From the NCBI GenBank assembly GCA_002351725.1, contig DEHD01000014.1, forward strand, positions 649 through 16,774: a DNA stretch of 16,126 bases, written 5' to 3'. Below the pieces are notes generated by a model that saw nothing but the letters and a program-made list of their open reading frames with translations, was not told where the DNA came from and did not search any database. Positions 8,375 to 15,316 of this stretch are shown here, in pieces. Position numbers and translations under genes: made by a program. Origin of the DNA: Prevotella sp. UBA2809 (lineage in GTDB: Bacteria > Bacteroidota > Bacteroidia > Bacteroidales > Bacteroidaceae). How positions within the stretch are numbered: the stretch's first letter is position 1; every line of letters begins with the position of its first letter.

Positions 8375-8398
8375 GTGAAAAAGTGAAAAAGTGAAAAT
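8375..8398 (+). repeat. Three tandem copies of the octamer GTGAAAAA between susC and susD
   Basis: Units at 8375-8382, 8383-8390 and 8391-8398 (the last ending in T). They fill nearly the whole 27 bp gap between the susC stop and the susD ATG. A related set of 8 bp units precedes the smalltalk gene near the right edge. Confidence 0.85.
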
Positions 8399-8399
8399 T

Positions 8400-9929
8400 A
8401 TGAAAAAGTATTTATATATATTGAGTATCGCTGCACTGGGACTTAGCTCTTGCGCCAGCGATTATCTGGACACTAAGCCAGAGGCTCAGATGGACAAGGC
8501 CAGAGTGATGAGCACCACAGAGAAGGCTGAGTTGGCTGTGAACGGTCTGTGCAAGGCTATGTCATCGCAGTATATGTCTACACAGGGTCTGAACGGCGAG
8601 GGAACCATCCTTAACTGGTATGGCACCTTCACTGGCAACGATGCCCAGAAGTGTAACAACACTGGTTGGGCTGGTGTGTGGAACTCTACCTATCACCTGC
8701 GTCCTACCGCAACCTATACAGTATATCCTTGGTTCTACTATTATAAACTGGTGAGCAATGCCAACGCTATCATCAGCCATATCGATGAAGCTGATGGAAC
8801 CGAGAGCGACAAGATGTTCCTGAAGGCTCAGGCACTTACTTTCCGTGCTTATTCATTCTTCCGTCTGGTGCAGCTCTACACCTATCGCTGGAGCGACCAT
8901 CAGGGCGATACCGAGGGTATCATACTGCGTACCGACGAGAGTCTGGGCGACCAAGCCCTGAGCACTCAGGCCGAGGCTTATGCACAGATTTATAAGGATC
9001 TGGACGATGCTATCAGTCTGTATGAGAGAAGTGGACGCGATCGTGAGAAATTCTATCAGCCAGGTCTGGATGTGGCTTATGCCATCTATGCCAAGGCCGC
9101 ACTCACACGCGAGGATTGGCAGAATGCTGCCAAGTATGCCGCTATGGCTCGCGAGGGTCACGCCATGATGACTGTCAATGATTATATCAACGGTGGCTTC
9201 CATACTGAGAATTCAGAGTGGATCTGGGGTGTGTTCGAAGAGGAGATTCAGACCATCAGTTACTATAGCTTCTTTGCTTACATCGGTTGTAACTCTAGTG
9301 CAAACAACTGCCGTAACTATCCTGTAGCTATCAGCAAGGAACTGATTGACCAGATTCCTGAGACCGACGAGCGCAGATATCTCTATCTGGTTCCTTCAGA
9401 TGAGGAGTATGCCGAGTGTAATGCCGCTGGCCGTAGCACCAAAAAACTGTATCAGCGTGCACGTAGGGATTATCCTGATTGTCTGTACAGCACATCGCTG
9501 GTGTATGCATATATGCAGTTTAAGTTTATGGTAGGCTTCTATCCCGGTGGTGGTTCGTTCCCACTTATCCGCTATGCCGAGATGCTTTACACCGAGGCCG
9601 AGGCTGATATGCACCTGGGTAAGGAGGCTGAGGCTAAGGACCTGCTGTTTGAGGCTGTAAGTCAGTACGACGCTGCTTACACCAAGAGCGAGAAGGCTGG
9701 TGACGAGCTGATGGACGAAATCAAGTTGTATCGCCGTTTCGACCTTTGGGGCGAGGGCAACGACTGGTTCGACTACAAGCGTTGGGGTCAGTCAATCGTT
9801 CGCAAGACCAGAGAGCAGGGTGGTAACTTCAAGTCAGACTTTGCCGTAACCATCAATCCTGAGGACGGCAACGCCTGGACTTGGGTCATCCCTCAGAAGG
9901 AGACCGACTACAACCAGCTTGTTGATTAA
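8400..9929 (+). CDS. SusD/RagB-family surface glycan-binding lipoprotein
   Basis: This 509-residue lipoprotein should sit on the outer face of the outer membrane, bind the substrate and act as the lid of the SusC barrel. A signal peptide ends in a lipobox, GLSSC, with the lipidated Cys at 18. The N-terminal SusD-like region contains the tetratricopeptide-type helix KAQALTFRAYSFFRLVQLY (142-160). The C-terminal RagB/SusD region carries GGGSFPLIRYAEMLYTEAEA and, near 453-472, RRFDLWGEGNDWFDYKRW, ending with the common IPQKE stretch. It starts 27 bp after susC with no promoter between, so the two form an operon. An in-frame GTG at 8391 is possible but ATG 8400 gives the standard lipoprotein signal. 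Its last 44 bp overlap the end of the opposing flavoprotein gene. Ligand unknown. Confidence 0.94.
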   Translation: MKKYLYILSIAALGLSSCASDYLDTKPEAQMDKARVMSTTEKAELAVNGLCKAMSSQYMSTQGLNGEGTILNWYGTFTGNDAQKCNNTGWAGVWNSTYHLRPTATYTVYPWFYYYKLVSNANAIISHIDEADGTESDKMFLKAQALTFRAYSFFRLVQLYTYRWSDHQGDTEGIILRTDESLGDQALSTQAEAYAQIYKDLDDAISLYERSGRDREKFYQPGLDVAYAIYAKAALTREDWQNAAKYAAMAREGHAMMTVNDYINGGFHTENSEWIWGVFEEEIQTISYYSFFAYIGCNSSANNCRNYPVAISKELIDQIPETDERRYLYLVPSDEEYAECNAAGRSTKKLYQRARRDYPDCLYSTSLVYAYMQFKFMVGFYPGGGSFPLIRYAEMLYTEAEADMHLGKEAEAKDLLFEAVSQYDAAYTKSEKAGDELMDEIKLYRRFDLWGEGNDWFDYKRWGQSIVRKTREQGGNFKSDFAVTINPEDGNAWTWVIPQKETDYNQLVD

Positions 9930-11073
9930 TAGCCATGGAAACAACATAAGCGGTGGTCCAGGCGGCTTGGAAATTAAATCCGCCTGTGATGCCATCTACA
10001 TCGAGCACTTCTCCAGCAAAATAAAGCTGGGGGAGTGTTTTTGATTCTAAGGTGTTTGTGTTTACAGCTGCAAGGTCAACACCGCCACAAGTCACAAACT
10101 CATCCTTGAAAGCCGCCCTACCGGCTATCTGGTATTGATCGTTGCATAGTGCGTTAGTAAGGCGGTTCAGCTCCTTCTGGTTCAGGTTCTGCCAACGGTT
10201 CTGGGCGCGCTCGCCAAGAGTCTTTGCCACAAGGTAGTCCCACAGTCGGCTTGGCAGCCCTAATGGGCGTATCGTGGCTATCTGCTTCTGCGGATGGTGT
10301 ATTATTATCTCGTGCAGCTCCTGCTGTATCTCAGGCTCCTTCAGCGATGTCCAGTTCACAGCCAGTGGCATCTGGTAGTTGTGCTCATGCAGCTCGCGCG
10401 CAGCATGGCTGCTCAGCTTCAGTATCGCAGGTCCGCTCATTCCCCAGTGGGTAATCAGCAGCGGCCCACAGCTTTTAAACTTTGTGCCAGGTATCGATGC
10501 CGTTGCATCCTCAACCACTGTTCCCATCAGCGCCCTCAGCGCTTCGTCCTCAATGCTGAATGTAAACAGCGATGGCACAGCCTCGATAGTAGGAACTCCT
10601 GCCATTGATGCCGTGCCACCACCTGTGGTTATAACCTTAAAATCGTAGTCTTTCAGCTCATCCAGACTCTCTATCTTGCATTGCGTGCGTATCTCTATCC
10701 CATGGCGTTTTGCCTCGGCCAGGAACATGTTTATTATGGTGTGCGAATCCTGCGACATGGGGAACACGCAGTGGTCCTCCTGGGTTACAAGACGCACCCC
10801 GTGGCTTTCGAACCACTCGTACGCGTCGCGATAGTCAAAGGTCTTGAATAGCCTTTTCAGCAGTCGGTGGCCTCGTGGGTACACCTGTTGCAGATCCGTC
10901 ACTGCCTCAAACGAGTTTGTGCAGTTACATCTTCCGCCACCCGATACCTCAACCTTAGCAAGCACCTTCTTCGATTTCTCGAATATCGTCACCTGCATCT
11001 CAGGGCACATCTCCTTCAGGTTTATCGCCGCAAAGAATCCTGCCGCCCCACCACCAACAATCGCTGTCTTCAT
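9886..11073 (-). CDS. HI0933/YhiN-family flavoprotein (NAD(P)/FAD-dependent oxidoreductase)
   Basis: This 395-residue cytoplasmic protein belongs to the HI0933 family, often labelled 'aminoacetone oxidase family FAD-binding enzyme' in databases, although the real reaction is not settled for most members. A Rossmann FAD site, AIVGGGAAG (4-12), opens the protein. The family signature SGGGRCNCTN lies at 44-53, and the second FAD motif FAGEVLDVDGITGGFNFQAA near the C-terminus. The length fits the family. Its ATG overlaps the stop of the CoA synthetase gene upstream (ATGA, 11070-11073), so translation is probably coupled. The last 14 codons or so run antisense into the end of susD; the tail GCSRSPSEG is not a family feature. 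Isoleucine is often ATA, as at three consecutive codons near 10300, unlike the neighbouring SusCD genes. Confidence 0.9.
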   Translation of the reverse strand: MKTAIVGGGAAGFFAAINLKEMCPEMQVTIFEKSKKVLAKVEVSGGGRCNCTNSFEAVTDLQQVYPRGHRLLKRLFKTFDYRDAYEWFESHGVRLVTQEDHCVFPMSQDSHTIINMFLAEAKRHGIEIRTQCKIESLDELKDYDFKVITTGGGTASMAGVPTIEAVPSLFTFSIEDEALRALMGTVVEDATASIPGTKFKSCGPLLITHWGMSGPAILKLSSHAARELHEHNYQMPLAVNWTSLKEPEIQQELHEIIIHHPQKQIATIRPLGLPSRLWDYLVAKTLGERAQNRWQNLNQKELNRLTNALCNDQYQIAGRAAFKDEFVTCGGVDLAAVNTNTLESKTLPQLYFAGEVLDVDGITGGFNFQAAWTTAYVVSMAINQQAGCSRSPSEG

Positions 11074-13130
11074 CTCTCGATGAGTATGCGGGCATCTACG
11101 GCCACTACGTCATTTTCGTCGGCCAGCAGCGGGTTGATATCCATTTCCTTTATCTCCGTGGCAAAGCGCAGTAGGGTAGAGAGGCGTACTATTATCTCAG
11201 CAAACTTCTGCTCGTTTATACCCTTCTGTCCGCGCGTACCTTTCAGTATCTTGTAGCCACGCAGCGAGTGTATCATCGAGTAAGCCTCGCCATAGCTCAG
11301 CGGAGCCAGTCCGCTCGACACATCCTTCAGCACCTCAACAAATATACCGCCCAGTCCGCATAGTATTACGTGTCCAAAACGAGTCTCGTATTTCGCTCCA
11401 ATAAACAGTTCAGTGCCCTTCATCATCTTCTGCACCATCACCCCTGTGGCATCCTTTATCTTCATCATGCGGTCAAACTCCAGTGCCAGGTGTTCAGGTG
11501 TGCGTATGTTCAGTGTCACTCCGCCCACGTCGCTCTTGTGTATCGGTCCCACCACCTTTGCTACTACTGGGAATCCCACCTGCTCTGCAAAGGCCGTAAG
11601 CTCCTCTTTCGATGTCGATACCATCTCAGGTACCAGTGGTATGCCAGCGCACGATAGTATCTCGCGAACTATCTGTGGCGATACGTAGCCATTCTCATAT
11701 ACACCGCTTATTATCTTGTGCAGTCGTGGCAGGTCTATGCCGTATAACTGTATCTCAGGTGGTGCAGGCTGTGGTGTACGCATTATCTGACTCAATGCTG
11801 TGGCCAGCGTCACCTCATCGCTGAAGTTCACGTGCCCCTTACTCAAGAACTCCGCCACCTCAGGGCCTGCAGTGTGCAGACTTGGCAGCACTGGGAATAT
11901 TGGCTTCTTGCACTCGCGTATCTTCTTATCCAGCACGTCATACGCCTCGTACAGCTGCGTCAGTCCAGGCGTTCCGTAGATAACGGCTATGGCGTCGATG
12001 TTGTCGAACTTGTTCTCGCAGTAGTCAATCACTGTGCCAAGCTGCTCGGCCGTACCAGTAGCAAGAAAATCTATTGGGTTGGCCACCGATGAGCCAGGGA
12101 ACAGCTTTGCCTTCAGCTCCTCAGCCTCAGGCCCTTCTATCTTGGGCACGTTCAGTCCACCTTTCGACAGCGCATCTGTAAGCATCACTCCAGGCCCACC
12201 AGCGTGCGTCACAATCGCAAAATTCTTTCCTTTCAGCTCGGGCAGGGTGAAAATGCAGCCCACGGTGGTGAGCTCCTCGCGCGAGAAGCAGCGCACTATT
12301 CCTGCCTTGCGGAACAGAGCCTCTACGGCCGAGTCGCTCGATGCGATGGCACCCGTGTGGCTCGATGCTGCGCGACTTCCGCTCTCGCTCGATCCTGCCT
12401 TGATGGCTGCTATGCGGCATCCCTTGCGTATCAGGTTACTTGCGTGATACAGCAGCTTGTCGGGGTTGCTTATGTTTTCGATATACAGCAGTTTCACCTT
12501 CGAGTCGGTCTGGGCGTCAAAGTGCTCGTCCATATACTGCAGCACGTCCTCAATGCCTATCTGCTTACCGTTACCGATGCTCCACACGCTGTTGAACTGC
12601 AGCCCTTTTATCACGGCACTCTCGAGGATGAACACCGCTGTGGCGCCCGATCCCGATACAAAGTCAACGCCCTGTGGGTTCAGGTTAGGTATGGGCAGTG
12701 TGAACACGCTGTGGTGATGGCGGTTCAGCAGTCCGATGCAGTTCGGTCCGATGAGTGCTGCCCCGTATTTCTTACAGGTGTCGAGTATGCGCTGTTCCAG
12801 TTGTGCACCCGCCTTTGTCTCCTCGCCAAATCCAGCTGAGATAATCACAAAAGCCTTTGTGCCCTTTTCGCTGCACAGATAGTCCACATAGTCCGGACAG
12901 AACTTCGCTGCCACTACCAGCACCGCCAGTTCCGTCGGTGGTATATCCTTCACGTCGTGATAGGCTTTTATTCCCTGCACCTCGTCCTCTTTGGGGTTTA
13001 CGATGTGCAGGTCGCCACCGAAACCACCATTCTTAATATTACGCACGATAGAGCCTCCGGGCTTATGCACGTTGTTAGAGCCGCCGATGACGACGATGCT
13101 CTTCGGATTCAATAATTGCTGGTTAATCAT
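11070..13130 (-). CDS. Acetate--CoA ligase (ADP-forming) family protein, fused alpha-beta acyl-CoA synthetase
   Basis: This 686-residue cytoplasmic enzyme belongs to the NDP-forming acyl-CoA synthetase superfamily. It would interconvert acyl-CoA, ADP and phosphate with the free acid, CoA and ATP, and could conserve energy during fermentation. The N-terminal CoA-binding Rossmann domain starts at LLNPKSIVVIGGSN (6-19). Succinyl-CoA ligase-like domains follow, with SSHTGAIASSD (256-266), whose His258 corresponds to the phosphorylated His of ADP-forming acetyl-CoA synthetase. An ATP-grasp domain follows from about 480, with VVAKVVGPIHKSDVGGV (522-538), and ends near KEMDINPLL (661-669). This is the fused single-chain form. 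Lysine acetyltransferase (Pat) relatives carry an extra GNAT domain, absent here. The start is fixed by the conserved N-terminus and by a promoter only 5 bp upstream. Acyl substrate not determinable. Confidence 0.9.
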   Translation of the reverse strand: MINQQLLNPKSIVVIGGSNNVHKPGGSIVRNIKNGGFGGDLHIVNPKEDEVQGIKAYHDVKDIPPTELAVLVVAAKFCPDYVDYLCSEKGTKAFVIISAGFGEETKAGAQLEQRILDTCKKYGAALIGPNCIGLLNRHHHSVFTLPIPNLNPQGVDFVSGSGATAVFILESAVIKGLQFNSVWSIGNGKQIGIEDVLQYMDEHFDAQTDSKVKLLYIENISNPDKLLYHASNLIRKGCRIAAIKAGSSESGSRAASSHTGAIASSDSAVEALFRKAGIVRCFSREELTTVGCIFTLPELKGKNFAIVTHAGGPGVMLTDALSKGGLNVPKIEGPEAEELKAKLFPGSSVANPIDFLATGTAEQLGTVIDYCENKFDNIDAIAVIYGTPGLTQLYEAYDVLDKKIRECKKPIFPVLPSLHTAGPEVAEFLSKGHVNFSDEVTLATALSQIMRTPQPAPPEIQLYGIDLPRLHKIISGVYENGYVSPQIVREILSCAGIPLVPEMVSTSKEELTAFAEQVGFPVVAKVVGPIHKSDVGGVTLNIRTPEHLALEFDRMMKIKDATGVMVQKMMKGTELFIGAKYETRFGHVILCGLGGIFVEVLKDVSSGLAPLSYGEAYSMIHSLRGYKILKGTRGQKGINEQKFAEIIVRLSTLLRFATEIKEMDINPLLADENDVVAVDARILIER

Positions 13131-13135
13131 GAGTG

Positions 13136-13166
13136 CAAAGATAGTGAAAACCGAATAAAATACAAA
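13136..13166 (-). promoter_or_regulatory. Promoter of the CoA synthetase/flavoprotein operon
   Basis: On the - strand TTTG (13166-13163), a 19 bp spacer and TATCTTTG (13143-13136) match the Bacteroidetes consensus. Only five bases separate the box from the ATG at 13130, so the transcript should be leaderless or nearly so. The -33 element overlaps one end of a 22 bp palindrome. Confidence 0.72.
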
Positions 13167-13185
13167 ATAAAATGCATTTTATTTT
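13164..13185. repeat. Perfect 22 bp AT-rich palindrome
   Basis: The sequence is its own reverse complement around the central TGCA (13173-13176), with A4-T-A4 arms mirrored by T4-A-T4. It lies between the C11 peptidase stop and the -33 element of the synthetase promoter, overlapping the latter. It could be an operator for a dimeric repressor or a weak terminator of the peptidase gene. Confidence 0.8.
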
Positions 13186-13190
13186 TATTT

Positions 13191-15014
13191 TTACTTCAGT
13201 TGCCCGCCTCCGCCGCACTCTGGGTTGCTTTTGAGCGATTGTTCGTTGGTGTTGAGCCAGTTGCCCCAGCCTGTCAGCTTGTGGAAGTCGCACTTCTCGT
13301 AGCCCTCGTTGAAGTTGTTCTCTGGAACAGGGTTCAATACCGACTTATAGTCGGCTGTGTAGTATCCACGGTGCATCAGACATACGCTCAGCGTGTAGTG
13401 ATCCAGATGCTGCACGCTGTTGTTCACGTCGCGATAGTGAACAAATGCCTCCTTGAAGGCTTCGTCCATCGCGGCCGAAATGTCCTTCAGCTGGGCATCG
13501 TCGGTCTCCTTGGCCAGCAGCTGGGCATAGTTGGCTATATCGAAGAAAGGATATACCCATTGTGGTCTCGCCGTTTCGCCATCGTTGATAGCAAAGTAGC
13601 GGTACACGCTCTTTGAGGCACGGTCGATGGCCTCCTTCTGCGTAGGATAGAGCGCCAGGATGCGGTCGCACAGTTGCTTCGAGGCATCGATGATGGGCTG
13701 GAACTTATCAGTGCGAATCATCTTGTAGTCGCCGTTAGGGAATTTTCCTGGTTTCTCATTCAGATAACCATCCTGCCAGTCTGGTGTAGAGCGTTCGAAC
13801 ATCAGTCCGCCAGCCTTCTCGGGGTCGCCTGTTTCTATCAGTCCGCGCACAAACTCCGTCATCAGTAAGCCGTCGCTGTTCAGTATGTGGCCCGATGCAA
13901 TGATGTAATCGGCCAGCGAGCGTGCCTGCGTGAGCGACTCGATATTACCCATGAAGCAGTTGTGGAACATCAGCGTGTTGAAGTGGTCGATACCCGCAGC
14001 CTTCATGGCATCGTACATCTCGTACATATCCATCCACTCGTTGTTTACCCACTCGTCGACCATCACGCCGCGTGTCAGGGCTTTCAATTCATACTTTCCG
14101 GGCACGTCGTTCATAGCGTCGAAACCCGAGCCGTGGCCCCAGATGGCCAGAACATAGTCCTTGGCGGGGCATTGCAGACTGCTGAACTCCAGGAACATGC
14201 GCATGGTGTTAGGGTCGCATATCTTCAGCTGTTTTGTTTTCTCGCCCATGCCGTTGGCCTGCATGCCATTTTCTTTGATTTTGTCGAGGTCGGTCTTGTC
14301 GTTCAGCTCAAACCACACGATGTCGCCTGGCTCGGCATATTTGCCACTAAACGGTTTGCCATCTTCGGGCAGATGCTTACCATATTTATACATGCATACC
14401 ACGCGCACGTTGGTTGAGTCGGTCAGATACTGCTGTATTCTCTCCCAGAATCCGGACTCGATGATTTCGTCCATCCAACCGCCTGCGTTGCCATATACAA
14501 ATACGGTGTACTTGGCGGGCTGAGGCACATCGAACACATTTTCGGCCTTGCTCCATTTGTCGAACTTAGCGGCCATGTCGGCAGGTGTTGGCTTGAAGTA
14601 CAAATACGTCTCGTCGGCGGTTTCGTCGCCTAATCGCAGTTCATTGCCTACCAGCTTCCACTTGGTGTCCTTGGCGCCCCTTTGGGTTGATGTCATCACC
14701 AGCGTACCGTCGTCGGCTGCTTTGTAGGTAAAGTCTATCTTCTCGCATCCTATTATTTCGCCCTGTAGTGTGTAGTAAATGCGGGTAAACCCTGTTCCGT
14801 CATCGTTAAACACGGTGTTCCGCCACGTGTCGCCATAGTTCCACTTGGCATAGGTCTTGCCCGAAACGTTCGAGCACCAGTTGCCCACAATCGAGCCTTC
14901 ATCAACAGTTGCCGGGTCGTCGGCATTGTCGCTTGTACATGCAGTCATCACTGCCATCATCATCGCGCAGCCCAGTATCGCTGCCAGTCTCATGAAAGTT
15001 TTTTTCGTCATCAT
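13191..15014 (-). CDS. Clostripain-like (peptidase C11) lipoprotein
   Basis: This 607-residue predicted lipoprotein carries a C11 cysteine-peptidase domain; family members cut after basic residues. A signal peptide ends in the lipobox MTAC with Cys26, followed by acidic residues (TSDNADD) that may favour surface display in Bacteroidetes. Residues about 40-142 form a small beta-rich, lipocalin-like domain opening with GSIVGNW. The peptidase domain runs from about 165, with VFVYGNAGGWMDE (171-183), the catalytic His294 in AIWGHGSGFD, and the catalytic Cys353 in MFHNCFMGNIES; the His-Cys spacing fits the family, though an Asp two residues before the Cys is more usual than the His seen here. A typical TGWGNWL motif lies near the end. 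The start could be ATG 15014 or the next codon 15011. It has its own promoter and no obvious functional link with its neighbours. Target unknown. Confidence 0.9.
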   Translation of the reverse strand: MMTKKTFMRLAAILGCAMMMAVMTACTSDNADDPATVDEGSIVGNWCSNVSGKTYAKWNYGDTWRNTVFNDDGTGFTRIYYTLQGEIIGCEKIDFTYKAADDGTLVMTSTQRGAKDTKWKLVGNELRLGDETADETYLYFKPTPADMAAKFDKWSKAENVFDVPQPAKYTVFVYGNAGGWMDEIIESGFWERIQQYLTDSTNVRVVCMYKYGKHLPEDGKPFSGKYAEPGDIVWFELNDKTDLDKIKENGMQANGMGEKTKQLKICDPNTMRMFLEFSSLQCPAKDYVLAIWGHGSGFDAMNDVPGKYELKALTRGVMVDEWVNNEWMDMYEMYDAMKAAGIDHFNTLMFHNCFMGNIESLTQARSLADYIIASGHILNSDGLLMTEFVRGLIETGDPEKAGGLMFERSTPDWQDGYLNEKPGKFPNGDYKMIRTDKFQPIIDASKQLCDRILALYPTQKEAIDRASKSVYRYFAINDGETARPQWVYPFFDIANYAQLLAKETDDAQLKDISAAMDEAFKEAFVHYRDVNNSVQHLDHYTLSVCLMHRGYYTADYKSVLNPVPENNFNEGYEKCDFHKLTGWGNWLNTNEQSLKSNPECGGGGQLK

Positions 15015-15042
15015 GTTAATATATTAAAGATTGTTTTGGTTG

Positions 15043-15075
15043 CAAATATAAACATTTTTTTCAATATAACCCCAA
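15043..15075 (-). promoter_or_regulatory. Promoter of the C11 peptidase gene
   Basis: On the - strand TATATTTG (15050-15043) fits TAnnTTTG; the best -33 match is TTGG (15075-15072) at 21 bp spacing, so this half is weak. Transcription should start near 15037, giving a leader of about 22 nt. Confidence 0.55.
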
Positions 15076-15100
15076 TTTGCACGAAAAAATATTGCTCAAC

Positions 15101-15128
15101 AAAAAAAGCCACCCGAAGGTGACTTTTT
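15101..15128 (-). terminator. UUCG-tetraloop terminator after the smalltalk gene
   Basis: On the - strand a 7 bp stem (15124-15118 with 15113-15107, one G-T wobble) is capped by TTCG, a very stable tetraloop, and followed by T residues (15107-15101). It lies 17 bases after the smalltalk stop and should end the HU-smalltalk transcript. A T run on the + side (15124-15128) allows weaker use in the other direction. Confidence 0.85.
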
Positions 15129-15140
15129 CTTTAGTTTTTT

Positions 15141-15242
15141 CTACATACCCATGCAACTTGTTGCTCCTAGGGCTGTAACAATCGCGGTTGCGATTGACGC
15201 AATCATCTGTACGATGAATTTAATGGTTTCTCTCTTAGTCAT
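15141..15242 (-). CDS. Smalltalk protein (33-residue micro-protein)
   Basis: The reading frame starts at ATG 15242 and stops at TAG 15143-15141. The product begins MTKRETIKFIVQMIAS, continues as a hydrophobic helix rich in Ala, Ile and Thr (about 9-28), and ends ALGATSCMGM. This matches the Bacteroidetes 'smalltalk' family, tiny proteins of unknown function commonly encoded just after an HU-like DNA-binding gene, as here. Known relatives share the charged N-terminus, a single membrane-type segment and the closing TSC-M-G. The sequence looks like a lipoprotein signal peptide with almost nothing after the Cys (C30). The gene follows the HU gene by 72 bp without a promoter and is followed by a strong terminator, so it is the last gene of that transcript. 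The amidase gene often found next in other genomes is absent. Confidence 0.85.
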   Translation of the reverse strand: MTKRETIKFIVQMIASIATAIVTALGATSCMGM

Positions 15243-15252
15243 AATCTTTAAT

Positions 15253-15284
15253 TTTTTACCTTTTTACCTTTTCAACTTTTTACC
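15253..15284 (-). repeat. Four tandem 8 bp units before the smalltalk start codon
   Basis: On the - strand the units read GGTAAAAA (15284-15277), GTTGAAAA (15276-15269), GGTAAAAA (15268-15261) and GGTAAAAA (15260-15253). They end 10 bases before the smalltalk ATG. They resemble the GTGAAAAA units before susD in unit length, composition and place. Confidence 0.85.
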
Positions 15285-15287
15285 TTT

Positions 15288-15316
15288 AAGCGTTGGGGCT
15301 TTTGCCCCAATCGCTT
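15288..15316 (-). other. Hairpin overlapping the stop codon of the HU gene
   Basis: Arms 15304-15316 and 15288-15299 pair over 12 bp with a single bulged base (13 nt against 12 nt), around an AAAA loop on the - strand. Two bases of the TAA stop (15317-15315) lie in the stem. No T run follows on the - strand, so it is unlikely to end transcription; it may stabilise the mRNA end or shape translation between the HU and smalltalk genes. Confidence 0.7.

Noticed and set aside
8391..8399. GTG start for susD three codons earlier
   Set aside because: It lies in the octamer repeat and adds nothing to the lipoprotein signal; ATG 8400 is the standard choice.
12204..12839. 211-codon open frame antisense to the CoA synthetase
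   Set aside because: No family features, and the opposite strand encodes well-conserved domains.
11070..13130. Protein lysine acetyltransferase of the Pat type
   Set aside because: Pat proteins share these domains but carry a GNAT acetyltransferase domain, which is missing. The phosphohistidine motif of the active synthetase is kept.
15288..15316. Intrinsic terminator directly after the HU gene
   Set aside because: No T run follows on the - strand. The UUCG hairpin after the smalltalk gene is a much better terminator.
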